Part shown: piece by piece, positions 38,661-51,164 of the stretch | Position numbering within the stretch: the stretch's first letter is position 1 | How the letters are laid out: every line of letters starts with the position of its first letter | DNA from: Himantopus leucocephalus | Taxonomy: Eukaryota > Chordata > Aves > Charadriiformes > Recurvirostridae | Direction of reading: 5' to 3' | NCBI GenBank assembly: GCA_003993805.1 | Contig: RSEF01000003.1 | Coordinates: forward strand, 65,173,406-65,237,405 | DNA length: 64,000 nt | Position numbers and translations under genes: made by a program | Notes under the pieces: generated by a model | Told to the model about the DNA's origin: nothing | Seen by the model: only the letters and a program-made list of their open reading frames with translations | Databases searched by the model: none

Positions 38661-39639
38661 GTATATATTCAAGTTAGTTTAGTTACCAAGTTATCTACCT
38701 TCTGTATTTGGTTTGGAACAAAAACTTCTAAGAGTTATTGAAAAAACACATACTCTAGTTAAATGGAATAACAGAAAAGCCATTTTGAAACACCCAGGAT
38801 CTACCTAATTGAATGTCCTGTCTCCAACAGAGGCCAGTAGAAAATGATTAGGAAAGAATATAAGAAACAGGGCACTTTGAGAGTCATCCCTCTGACACAA
38901 TATCATCACTTCCTCTGACTGAACAGTCTAAATGCTTCCTGAGCTACAGAGTGAATCTGAGTCACAGTGGTTAATGTCTACCAATTGGCCTTTTTTCTAT
39001 TATTAGTCTACTCCCTTCTTCCACCATTATGTTTTTCATCACTACAAACACTTGTCCCAATGGGAGGAAATGTGTTTCTTTAAAAAAACCCAATAAACAT
39101 AACTGGCTTTGGTGGGGTTGGTTTTGGGTTTTTTTTCCTTTTAGACCTGGAACTCAGATCATGAATCATTTCAGTGACAGTGTCCTAGTTTTTCATTTGA
39201 GGAAATTGTGAGTAGTCAACATCTTTTCATTTTTTAACTTCAGTATGCTGTTAAATCTACTTTATTCAGAGAACTGTTGTTCTCTGAAGAGAAATTAGTC
39301 CAACACTAGCCCATCAGCATTCATCCATTTTTTTTCTTACATGTATTACTTTATTTTTAGCAATACTAATTTTCAGACAGTATTTTTGATTTAGTATCAT
39401 AAGCTGCTAATAGAACAAATTATCTTAAATTTTGCATTACTAACAAATGCTGCTATTACACAGTTTCCTGATTTTCCAGATTGCCCACAAGTATGTTGAA
39501 CAACATAGACGCTACTACAGATATTCAAAGGACATCTCAGTACATTACAATGTCTGGACCATGTCAGAACCAAAAGACCTATCTAGCATGGTAGCCTGCC
39601 TCATACAGTAGCCAAAACAACATGCTAACAGTAAGATGA

Positions 39640-39930
39640 AAGCAAGCATACATTATACTTCCTCAGCTATTCCTGAGCTATAGATGGTTTCTATACATTT
39701 GGTTAGCCTCAGAGGATTTCCATGAACTTAGTCTCACCTTAAAACCTTTTAAAATCTACACCCATCACGTAATAACGATTTTCTCACCTCATTTACATAT
39801 CTTAGGGAAAAAGATGCTTCTTTTGCTTGTTTTAAACCTGCTACTAAATTCACTTAATACTTCCTAGTCCTTAAATTGGAACAAAGAAGTATATCTTTCT
39901 ATCAACTCCATTCTTCATTACATTTCTTTA
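39640..39930 (-). mobile_element. Possible old CR1 relic (antisense)
   Basis: Blocks such as GAGGATTTCCATGAACTTA and TTTTAAACCTGCTACTAAAT, followed by CTAGTCCTTAAATTGGAACA, resemble the complement of the 3' ORF2 region of old sauropsid CR1 families (TTTAAACCTGCT...CTAGTTCTTG). The copy is strongly diverged. A related piece may lie at about 39400-39540. Confidence 0.45.
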
Positions 39931-39943
39931 CTTCTAATTAGTA

Positions 39944-39983
39944 TGAGGTTCAACAAAGCCAAGTGCCGGGTCCTGCCCTTGGG
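39944..39983 (+). mobile_element. CR1 LINE fragment cut by the gap
   Basis: TGAGGTTCAACAAAGCCAAG followed by TGCCGGGTCCTGCCCTTGGG is the CR1 ORF2 segment coding FNKAKCRVLPLG, on the + strand. It runs straight into the N run, so the rest of the element is hidden in the gap. Confidence 0.85.
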
Positions 39984-40083
39984 NNNNNNNNNNNNNNNNN
40001 NNNNNNNNNNNNNNNNNNNNNNNNNNNNNNNNNNNNNNNNNNNNNNNNNNNNNNNNNNNNNNNNNNNNNNNNNNNNNNNNNNN
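39984..40083. other. Assembly gap of 100 N inside LAMA2 intron 3/4
   Basis: Exactly 100 N, probably of unknown true size. The left edge is inside a CR1 element. The right edge (ATATTGGTTCTTTAGTGC) is not CR1. LAMA2 exon 4 may be in the missing sequence. Confidence 0.95.
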
Positions 40084-41348
40084 ATATTGGTTCTTTAGTG
40101 CTATTAAGGTTAATTATCTAATCTTATTCTACTAAATCCACTTATATTTCAACTCTCGGGTTTCTTTTTTTTTTCCTGATTCCCCTGCCTGGGTGGGGAG
40201 GGGTCATCGGGTGACAGAGTGATTGTCTAAACGACAAGAAATTGTTACAGGTTTCTCAAACCATAACAGTGTCTTACCCCAAGTTCTCATAATAAGACTA
40301 CTCTTTATGTGTTGAACGGATAACAACTAAGATTAAACACATTGCTAGGGCTTCTACCGTGGAAGATCTGTGGACATAGCTGACAATAAATTCATAATCT
40401 TAGGTGTGCATATATAGTTTCTTTTGTGGAAGTCCTAAAATTTGCAAAACTTCACAGAAGATTTAATGCTATGTACTGCCTTTAGCCAAAAAAACATTTA
40501 GTGCCGCAAACATCTTGGATGCATTGGCTCTGTGGGGCCAAGAGGCGTAATCAACAGGAAGTCCTTTCTTGTTTGCTTGCTTTGAAACTCTAGGCTGTGT
40601 GGGAGAGTGAAACTTTCTGCAGTTACTTTTCAAATTAGAGCCCTATTTCAATAACATTTCCTGCACATTCTGCTGAAGATTTGTTTGAAGTCTGGTTTCT
40701 TACCTTCTGGGATAGCGTACTGTTTGACTGCAATTTATTATATACCTTTGGCTTTGATTATTTTTAGCATACTTTGTAAATGAAACTGCCACAACATTTT
40801 ATAAAAATAGCAGCGGAGAGGAAACGGCATATTGCAGGTCAGTAGGATGAACATTACTTCTCTTAATCTAAACTTAACAAGGAAAAAAGCTTGTTAACAT
40901 AAATAAAAGAGTACACGTGAAGAGTTGTTTTTAACTACTACTCGGTTACAGTTTTCGGCCTGATCCAGACTACTACTGTCCTAGCCTCTGAGAGTTCCTG
41001 TAGTGGCTTCTGCATCAGCACCGAGCTATCTGCAATCCACTGACATGTGAAACATTCTCTTTTCTCTTTCAAGTCCCTATTCCCAAGTGGAACTGAAAGA
41101 CTGTTTTGTATAAAACAAAATGATTTCCTGGGCAGAGAAATAGAGCTTGAATTAAAGACCAGAATTTTAAAATGTTGGTAGGCTGCTAATGCTAATTGCA
41201 GTCAAGGGAAGATGACCAAGCACGTGCATCAAAAACATGGCCTGATCGATATTCCTGATCTTTCTCACTAAGGCTAAGCTGAAGGAAGTACAGGATACTA
41301 ATCCATGCTTCTTAGAAACACCTTTTCTTTGGGGCACAGCTAGATTTA
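40084..41348. other. Unassigned sequence right of the second gap
   Basis: This is not recognisable as a gene. The GC-richer start (CTGCCTGGGTGGGGAGGGGT, then GATTGTCTAAACGACAAG) differs from ordinary intron and could be the remains of an endogenous retroviral element, but I cannot support that beyond impression. Confidence 0.3.
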
Positions 41349-41627
41349 GAATCATAGAGTCATAGAGTGGTTTAGGTTGGAAGGGACTTCGAAGATCATC
41401 TAGTTCCAACCCCCCTGCCATAGGCAGGGACACCTCCCTCTAGACCAGGTCGCTCAAAGCCCCGTCCACCCTGGCCTTGAACACCTCCATGGATGGGGCT
41501 TTCACAGCTTCTCTGGGCAACTTATTTCAGTGCCTTACCACCCTCAGAGTGAAAAATTTCTTCCTAATATTTAATCTAAATCTACCCTCTTCCAATTTAA
41601 AGCCATTCCCCCTTGTCCTAACACTAC
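41349..41627 (-). mobile_element. CR1 LINE 3' fragment
   Basis: The + strand starts AGAATCATAGAGTCATAGAG, then GTTTAGGTTGGAAGGGACTT, CCTTGAACACCTCCATGGAT and TTCTCTGGGCAACTTATTTC. This is the complement of a CR1 3' end with its short terminal repeats at the low-coordinate end. It is one of the better kept copies here and is 5'-truncated after about 280 bp. Confidence 0.93.
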
Positions 41628-43349
41628 TAGAGCTTTAGCATGAATCAGGAAGACCGTTGTCCCAGCTTAGAGAGCCACCCTAGTTACTACCAGCTCATCA
41701 CAGTGCTATGACACAGAAAACAAACTTAACTGTATTCCATGCTTTAATGTGCTTTCTAAACAAGTTGCCAATAACAACTAGTGCAGGAAAAACAGACTAA
41801 AATTAATGGCAGCTGTATGATGATTCTCAAAGCAAGCTGATGTCATTGGAAGCAACATTGACTTTCCAACCAATTGGAAAACTGTCTTTCTGCAGGTAGA
41901 AGAGTAAACCTTCTTTTACTCTGGAGTTGCTTAGCAAATGATATTCTGGTTACTATACTACAACCAACAAGAGCTTAGTGGCATGAGAATGCTAATACCA
42001 ATAAAGTCTAATGTATCACTGGGTTTTGCTGTATTTGTTTCCATAATCAGAAAAAGTGAACGTGCTCAGCTTTATGGAGCCAAGTTTCCTCGTAAATATT
42101 AACACTGAGCTTCTGTTCCCAGAGCGTAACTGATGGAGCATGCCTGGTTTACTTTTCAAATAGCATCAATAAGCTGACACATGTCAATTGATGTAATAAT
42201 TGTACAATCTTAGAGCACATCTGGTTTTATATAAGTCCAATACAATGTCACCTGGAGACCAAAGTTTGCTGATACAAATGCGAAAATGGAGCAATACCAA
42301 CCTGCCTAGTAGCACGTAATAGTCCATTAACACAGCTGCCAAAGTGCAGCTGGTGGTTTTTTCTACTTGCTCTGCTCATGTGACCATAGTGTAATTATGG
42401 GAGTGGGAGGGAAATAGTCTAAACAGTCCTTTAAGCTTTTCCCAAATTCTAGTCAACATAATAACACAATCCTCAAGATGAGAAACAAAATGAGTCTTGG
42501 GTCTCATTTTCACTGGTAATTGTCTCAGCAGTGAGATCTGCGAAGCACATATTGTGAGGAACAGTTCCATAAGTTATAGCACTGTATCTTCTTATGAATG
42601 CCTCATAAGACATAGAAAAGAGCATCCTACTATACAGGATAATTTGCTACACTAATATTATTCGGATAGAGCTGAAGTGAATCATTAATCTGCATAGGGT
42701 TAGCTAGTGAAGCAGGAAATCTCATTGTGCCTGACTCCCACCTGCACTTCTATTTAAAAAATAAATCCTTTAGTTAGAAACTGTTCATGTAAGTCAGAAT
42801 ATCATCAGAGAAAAAATACAGTACCACACAATTCTATAGAAGTATTTCCATTTCATTTTCTCAACAGAATAATGTAATAGCTCTAATGGAGGCTTCCATC
42901 AACAATCTGGTGTAAGCTGTGTATCTACTTATTTACCATAATTATATTATGTTGTTGATTATTATTGCAGTTCAGTGGCCAAGTAAACATGGTATTCTTT
43001 TTTAGAGAAGAGTGCAAAATTTGGGCAAGGGTTTGTTTCCTTACAGGCTGGCATAAATAGTGTTAAAACTTGTGGCCTTAAACATCCCATAGATTTATTT
43101 AACCAGTTGTTTAAGTGCTCTTAGTGACAGCAAAGCACAGCAGCCACCCCTTGTCCCAGTGAGAAAGCCATCCGGGTGAGTCAACTGGGAAAGCTATCTC
43201 AGAACACCCTGCAGAACCCCCTGCTAATGGGGGTTATTGCCCACAGGGGGTATGACTCATTAAGAAAAGCAAGGAAAAAAACATTTTTGGACTTAGTAAA
43301 ATTTATTTGGGATGTATTAAGGGGATTGTGTAAAGGGATGAGACTTTCT

Positions 43350-43495
43350 ATGTCTCCCACACTGGAGACATTCAAAACCCGCCTGGACGCCGTCCTGCGC
43401 AACCTGCTCTAGATGACCCTGCTCTGGCAGGGGGGTTGGACTAGATGATCTCCAGAGGTCCCTTTCAACCCTGACCATTCTGTGATTCTGTGATT
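43350..43495 (+). mobile_element. CR1 LINE 3' end
   Basis: The + strand codes ETFKTRLDAVLRNLL, the very end of CR1 ORF2. Then comes the 3' UTR GGGGTTGGACTAGATGATCT, CCAGAGGTCCCTTTCAACCC, ending TTCTGTGATTCTGTGATT. The upstream 200 bases (43139-43350) are not CR1 and may belong to the LTR-like unit that follows. Confidence 0.92.
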
Positions 43496-43499
43496 TAGG

Positions 43500-44070
43500 G
43501 GAGGGAATAAAGGTGGGGAAAGGAAGGGATCAAGGTGGATCAAGGAGGAACAAGTGTAAGATAGAGGAAAAAGGAGATAAAGGGAACCAGTTGGCTGTAC
43601 ATAGCTATCTGGTCAGCATGTTTGTCCTAACCTCGATCACTGAAGTCTGATCTATTTTCTCATTAAACCCTGTTTCTAACTATCTTCCATTTAGGTGTGC
43701 TCCCTCTTTTGAGTGGGTGTGTGTGAACAAGAGTTAACTTCAAGCTCGACTAGCTAGCAAGTAGAAGAGGTCTGAACACCAGCAATTACAGTAGGGCTGA
43801 AAATCTCCCAAGGCTCTTCTGTTTGGGTGCCAGCAACTGGGGACATCAGTGAGATCTGGAGCCAGCTAGTGGATAGATTATCTAAGGCCAGCAACTGAAG
43901 TGTTGCATGTTGTGTATGCATCCATAGATATAAACACACATGCTCCTAGCAGACTAATCCTAATCAGCTGGAGAGGAAGACCAGGATGAGGCAGCCTGTG
44001 CTGTCTTTGTGTAAGTGCTGTGTGTTCATGTGGGTGCTGATAGGGCACTGTGGTCTATTTGTATTGCTGT
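43500..44070 (+). mobile_element. LTR-like sequence (avian endogenous retrovirus, uncertain)
   Basis: A stretch of different character follows the CR1 end. It has a purine-rich part (43500-43585), then CTCATTAAACCCTGTTTCTA with an ATTAAA-type polyadenylation motif, a GAGTGGGTGTGTGTGAACA segment, and AGCAATTACAGTAGGGCTGA. These features recall an avian LTR and the region just inside it. No retroviral protein is readable. Borders and class are guesses. Confidence 0.4.
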
Positions 44071-46365
44071 GTTGTCTTGCTACAGTCTGAAAATGAAGAC
44101 AGAGCCACAGCAGCTTTGCATCCATCAGGCTATCAGATTCAGTAACTTCTAGTACTTAGGATGACCAACAATCAGGAATCACAGATCTAAACAAATTCTC
44201 AGTGCAAAACAGTGTTCCTTGATCTTTACACTCATATATAAAAATGACTGTTATATATGCAGGACATCATGCATCTCAAATTGAATATTATGTTTGCACT
44301 ATTTTTCGTTTTGGAATAGCCTCTCCTGCAGGCTTAAGACATGAAACAGACCAAATCCAACCACTTCTGCTAATGAGCTAAAGCAGAGGTTTTGTGAGTT
44401 TGAGAAACGGCTCCTCCTGTTCTCAGAGACCGATATCAATTCCTTATGATTCTATGTGATCAGTCATATTTCAATTCACATATGCTGTTACGGATTATTG
44501 TTTGTGTCTATTATTTATTAGAGTAGACAGTTTTTGATGCAAGAATTTTCAAACAATGGGCTATTTATGAACAACTAACCTTCCCATTTTAGTCTCACAT
44601 CCAACTCAGACAGACAAAAAGCCTAATTGAGAAATGGAGTGGCTCTCCAGCTTCCTCAACCAACCATCTAGCATGTATCTTTTTCTATTGCTGTCTTGAG
44701 AGACAGTGGCCATGGTTTCAAACATCCTGTTCACAGCTAGAAATTCTGTAATTGAAAATGCTGGCATGGGAAAAAAAAAATAAATATGCTTAGCAGGATT
44801 CAACTAATATCAGTTTAGAGAGCTGAACAGCTCCCTGCCATGCTGCAGTTTGCCTTCTAATGACAATGTCTCTCCTGTTCGTCTGAGCTTCTTCCAACTG
44901 AAATGCTGCTACCAGATGGGGAATTTGGGCTGAAAGATGCACACGCTTCATTCCAACATAGTTTTTTTTCCACACTGTTGCAAACAATTCTGGTTACTAG
45001 CTAGCAGGGCATCATCTGTCCCAGAAAAGACTGCAGCTACTCCTATGTCATGCAAAATAAGATGTCCGCAGTACTTCGTGGGAAAACCTGAGAAAGATTT
45101 TACCATAGCAAACTTTGAAAAGCTCTAAGGTGGGTGTCTCCAAATCAAGCCAAGTTTCAGTTAGAAATCTTTCATTTTTTCTAATTAGACAAAAATTCAC
45201 TCATGTAAAACGCTCAGTGCCATTCAGTTAATACTTGCAGAACTTGCATTTCAAAAACCCCCAAATTACAAATACCTCAATTTAGAACAATCTGAGCTTT
45301 CTCCCTCCCCTGTATATTACTGCCAGAGAGGTTCAGGTTCCTTTAAGAACATTTTCTTTTCCTTGAGAAAAATAGATCCTTTATTAATACCTCTCAACTT
45401 TTGCTCGTCATAAGTAAAATATGATTATAACTTGTGTCATTTAAAAAAAAAAAAAATGGAAGCAAATTCTGTTAAAACAGTGCACTTCATAAAATGTCAA
45501 ACTGTTAAGCTCTCAAGTTGTCCAGCTGTTGAATATCTAAGATACATGAAGCTGAATGGAGGGAATCAGTACCTGTAAAGTTTCTGGCACTGTCAACTTT
45601 GTTCTTTGTAATTTTCTCTGTTGGTTTTCTCCATTACTCACTGTTCAGTTGTTTGTGAAGGCCTTAAAAAGAATAGCTGCTTTCTGTCGATCATTTTTGC
45701 TGCTCATCATTGGCCTAGTGTACACCAGCACTGAGGGCTACAGTTAGTAATTTTTTTCACAGTGCTTTCAAATAATAGCAGAAAGCAATTTCTTTTTTTC
45801 TTTGTTTCCTAAGGCTAATCACTTCTTTCCATATAGAGAGGGTATGGTGAGGAAAGGAAAATTGGTGGAAATGCCAATATTCAAACCTTTCTTCTTCAAG
45901 CTTAGAAAATAGCAGAGAAGAACAGAGAAAACAGAAAAGATGGTTCTTTGTTTTTATTTTTTTCCTTTTTTTTTCCTCGTTGATCCAAGAACTGATGCTC
46001 AGCCTGAGCCCACTAGCATTGAGAGTACCCAGGGTGAAGTGTTCTCATTTCCTTCAGTGAGGTTTCTATGCAGTGTCCTCTCACCAGCTGCATTTCAGTG
46101 ACCTCTCTGTTCCTCTAGCCTGAGAAGAAAAGAACTATCACAGCCATTTTTTTAGGCTCCATTCAAAAGTACTACAGTGCCAAACCTTGAAACCTAAAAA
46201 TTTAAAAACTGTTCTCAATCTTCTCAACTATTAAAGACTCAGACCAATTCTTTACACTTTAATTCCATAATGAGAATATTAACATAGGTAAGACTATTTA
46301 GTCAGATACAGGAATAGCACATAAGAGTCAGGTTTTACTGGAGAATGTATACTTTTCATAATATC

Positions 46366-46620
46366 GTTTGGGTTGGAAGGGAACTTTGAAGACCTATCTT
46401 CCCACGTTAAGCAGAGACACCTTGTACTAGAGGATGACTGCTTGGTAGTTCCCAGGATCCTCTTTATTACATTCTTTAAAAATAGGTGTGATATTCCCTT
46501 TTCTCAAGCCACTGGGGCCTTCGCCTGACTGCCATGGCTTTTCAAACATGATGGATAGTGTCTTAGCAACTACATAAGCCAATTCCCTCAGGACCCTCGG
46601 ATGTATCTCCTCCACGTTAT
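46366..46620 (-). mobile_element. Internally deleted CR1 LINE relic
   Basis: The low-coordinate part (GTTTGGGTTGGAAGGGAACT and on to about 46425) is the complement of a CR1 3' end. It is followed directly by reverse transcriptase sequence: on the minus strand IHPRVLRELAYVVAKTLSIM, then FEKPWQSGEGPSGLRKGNIT and PIFKECNKEDPGNYQAVI, matching the CR1 HPRVLRELAD...GNYRPVSL block. The segment that normally separates the two is absent. Confidence 0.85.
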
Positions 46621-49600
46621 TCAGATTTCCTTTTTGTACAACAGAGAGCAAGTTCATGCTGCACTAATTTTATCGAATGTGAAATTAAAGATCTTTTTCA
46701 GTGTTATGGTGTCCGACTTTTCTGCAGTGTGCTAAAAAGTATATAAATAAATACTTGTTACTCAGTGAGGCGACATCTATCTGTCACACACCTTGTAGAG
46801 AGGGATACAAACAAACATCTGAAACTGTTGTACTGTTAGAATACAGCATCTTCTGCATTATCAACATTTAAACCTTTAACATTTCCCTGCTGAAACCTTC
46901 ACAAGCTTATACCTTGAGTTCCTTGAAAAGGATGTGTTATTCACCATATATAATGTATGAGGCATCATCTTGAGGACCTGGGATTTTGATTTGATTTTGA
47001 TTGTAAGCTCTTTGAGGTTAAGATCATTGATCTGAATATGAAATAGTACATGCCTATTTTATACACATTCCCTGAACAAGACAAAATGTTCTCTCCATCT
47101 CAATCTGGAAATATTGTGCAATATGAACAACTTGAACAATGAAAACATGAATAAAGTAGTAACTTGAGCCTACAAATAAAAAAAGAGACTTTTTTCCAAA
47201 ATATTTTCAGCCTCTTATTTGCTTCTTTCTTTTCTTCACTTTCTCTTCATATACACCATGCTTCATTTCTTTAGCTAAACATGATAGTCGTTAAAAAGGC
47301 TTAAAAATATATTCTCGCAGTGACTCTAAGCTGTCTCATCACTAAACTTTGGAAATTTCAAAAACATACACAAAGAAAGAAGAAAATGGAAAAGAAATTA
47401 GATTCTAAATCTGATTTCCAGATCAAAAAAGTGTATGCATGTTCAGTTTTCATTTTCGCTTTTAGTTTTTAATACTTTTTAAATTATCTTAAGAACTGCT
47501 TTAGATGTGGGTATGCCACCATATGCCATTGCAGGGGATATAAAAGGCAAATTATGAGATGAGTAATTTTATATATTTCTGTCTCGTAGCCCCTTTTACA
47601 AACAGAATTTACTTCTGAATAATTACAAGACATAGCACATTAGGACTCACAACCAAACGAAAGGTTTATCTTCACTATGAAGTTGTACGTTCTGTTTAAA
47701 AACAAATCAAGTCTCTGTTTTTCCATGTTTTGTAGCTGGAGAGATGCAATGCATACCCTTTTCTAAGTTTCTTCAGTCACTTAGTCCACATTAGTCCAAA
47801 TCAAACAGAAAGAGCTGCATTAATGACTGTTTTTACTGACTGTCTAAACCACCTCATTGATAAACGAGTCTCTAAGTGCTTCCACAGAGCACGTGACCTG
47901 CTGCACATGGACTTCACGGACCACAAAGAGAGACAGGGAGAGAGAGAATAATTTTGCCATCCACAGATTTGATGAAATGAGTGTGTGTATATATACATAT
48001 TCATTCTTCATTGTTCAGAACAAGGAATTATTTTATGCAGCTCCAAGGCCTATTTAAACATTAACTTTATGATCATTAGTACTTTTTCCCTGAGTGGTTT
48101 TAGATCCACCAACAAATCAAGATCATGATAAGGACAGATGAGGAAAAACTCTTGGCAAGGCAGATTCAATGCTCTTCACCAAGCTCTGACCTACTCTACA
48201 CATTATTAACAGGAGCAGCATTTCACCCTGTGGCACATACTGCTATCTGAACACTTTTACATCCTGCTAGCTTAAACAAAAGGCAATTAAAAACAACCTT
48301 AAGCATATTTCATCAAATCATTATATAAATACTGGCATAATGCTGCAAAGCACTACATGGCATTCGTATGACAAGGTACTTTCTTGCCATTAGGAGTTGC
48401 TTCTACTCCCCTAAATCTTAATTTACACACAAAACCGTACAAAAACAAATCAGTAAATTAATAATCTGTCTCTTAACACATATTGAGCTGTTGTTACGAC
48501 AGTTTTCATCATGTGTACTACAGGATCTTGTTGCCCATCCTGTGGCATAGACCTTACATTTCAATAATAATTTTGTGATAACGGGCTAGCACGACAGAAG
48601 CACTATTCACTGTCCACTGACCATCACTGTCAGCTGCAAAACTCATTTAAGTTAGCTATTTATTCGTCATAAACTATTCAATGACAACATATTTTTTCAG
48701 TAAGGAGAGCAAAATCTGTTCAAGGCTGAGAAGCCTATGATCCCATTATTTGTCATGCCACCATTCTCCCAAGCTCTGGGACTTTCTTCAGAACCAGAAC
48801 TGCTGATAGTACAAAATCTGAAGAAAACCTTGTATTCATGTCAGAACATATGTGTCACTCTGGATTCAAAGATCATAACAGAGTATTTAGGACCTGTATC
48901 CTGAAACTATTTGCCTGAAGGATAGAAAGGTGAATAGCTTTCTTGGTTAAAGCCAAAATTGGAAAAGGAAAAGTGGTATGTATATTTATTGTAGTCATCC
49001 AGTGAAAATGTAAGGCAAGTAACCTCAGAAAGAAAAACTATAAATTGTCAAAACATTTTTAATCTTTGTCAGTGTGTATTATGAACTGAAGCTGAAAGGA
49101 TTTGCTTACTTAGAAAGCTTTCTGGCTACCTACAAAGCAATAAAGTTATGGTCTGATTTAGTGGGGAGCATAAAAAAAAAATGGACAAAATAATCCCGTG
49201 AAGATTTATTGTTAATACAACTACTCAACCTAGCTAGCAGTACTTTATATAGTGGGTATTACAATGGATCTTCCAGGACGGTAATGGCTTCTTAGCATTT
49301 CAGAACGCATTGAAGAGTACTCCCTCCATGTATTATTGCACCACTCATGAAATTATTTTTTTTTTAATGCTGCAGGAAAGTCAGCTTGAGTAACTTCACT
49401 AATACTTGTTTCTTAGAACACCTAAAAGCTTAATGCAGCAGGCTCTACTGGAGTTATGGCTAGCACAGATGTGCACTTTTGACCCTTAGCTAAGGAAAAA
49501 GGTCATGCATTTTTCTTTAGGCTTTTGTCTGAGTGATATCAATGTGGAAAACTTTATTTTGAGACAAGAACTGAGCCCTGGATGACATCTGTCCCCAGTG

Positions 49601-51140
49601 TGCACACATTCTGTTCAAGCATAGTCTCCCCTTCCCATGAAGAGAAAGCCAGGTGGAAAGCTACATAATATTAGCAAGCATACTTGCTAATAGTATAAAC
49701 CAGGTAGTTCTTGAAAATGTTCACTGTGATATCAAAACACTTACTACAGTTCTTTTTGTTTTCACAATTACTAATAATTGTTTTCCAGGTATGTTTGCTA
49801 TAAATCGTTACTGGTATATTTACGTGCTGTTTGTATTCTGCTTTTTCTTTTTACTTTTTTTAAAATAATTTCATTATAAGCTAACTTCAAATCCAATAGT
49901 TTTGCTTTGGTTAAAAATAATAGCAGAAGAACAAAGTATGCTTTGTTTCATCCTATAGACATCTGATTATTGCGTTACCAGCAAATTGTGATACTAAAGA
50001 AATGAATTATTAAATGTTCAGATTCAAGTCTGTGAAGGCAACAAAACCCGAAATTTTTTAAAACAAATCAGTATTATAACATCCAGTTACATGTGTAAAA
50101 ATCGGTTGAGGACTTCAATAAAAGAACTTCAATAAAAACAGATCTCACTCTTTTTTTATATTTTAGTTCCACAGCCTTTTCATGGGTTTAGTTGCATCTT
50201 TTTAGTGTCACTTTAATAGTTCATTACCTCTTAGGTATGACTGAGCCAGCGAACTGGACTTAGGATTATTTTTGAGAGAGAGATAATTAAATGCTTTGTG
50301 TTCTCAAATGTTTACATTACTTCAAAACAGAATGATTCATGTGCAAAAAATATGAAAAACAAATACTCAGGATGACAGCTCGATGTTGCAGGCATGGACT
50401 CATAGATCAGTATTTTATACTTCAAAGTTTTACAATCAGTTGAAGCCAACACAGAGACCCAGCTGACCCAGAGAGGGGTGGAAATGTTTTCCCCACCACC
50501 TCCAGAAATATGTTCCTGCCCCCTCCCCCACGCTGGCATTAAAACCCCACACAGCAAGCCAAATTAGAGAAGTGATCTGGCAGAAACCTCACCCCCAAAA
50601 AACAAGACAAGACTCCATTTTCAGTATCAAGGTACTGATCTGGTTCACTGCATGGCAGCACAAGTGCTACTGCCAGAACAAGGCAGACAGGAATGTCTCC
50701 CTTTAGCCAGTTTGGGGATGGGGAGGAAGAGCAATCACGGAACTGCAGCATTACAGTCTGAACAGACTTTGCTTCTGTCCACATTTCTCTCTTTAGACAA
50801 CTATTTTTGAAGACGGACAAAACAGACTGGCTCAGTTTGGATTAATTTCCATTTCTGTTAAATTACTTTCTGGTTTGAGGATGAAAGAAGCTTTAAGCTT
50901 TACCTTTACAGAAACTGTTTTGAAAGCGTCTCAGAGATATGAAGCACGTAATTGTTAGTAAAAAAGAAGAAGAAAATATTAACAGAAAACCCAAGCAAAA
51001 TGTTTGGACATACATACAAGTTTAACATATGAAGACCAACTGGCACGTAATTTTACTAATCTGGTTCTTGTATCCCAAGACTAAAACTAGTGTCATTAAC
51101 CTTCTCTTTATTCCTTTAGCTATTCCAATATTTGTATTTG

Positions 51141-51164
51141 ATTACAGCTATTGATAGCTGTAAT
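51141..51164. repeat. Short inverted repeat, 11-bp arms
   Basis: ATTACAGCTAT and ATAGCTGTAAT are perfect reverse complements separated by only TG. It is isolated in unique intron sequence. Confidence 0.85.
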
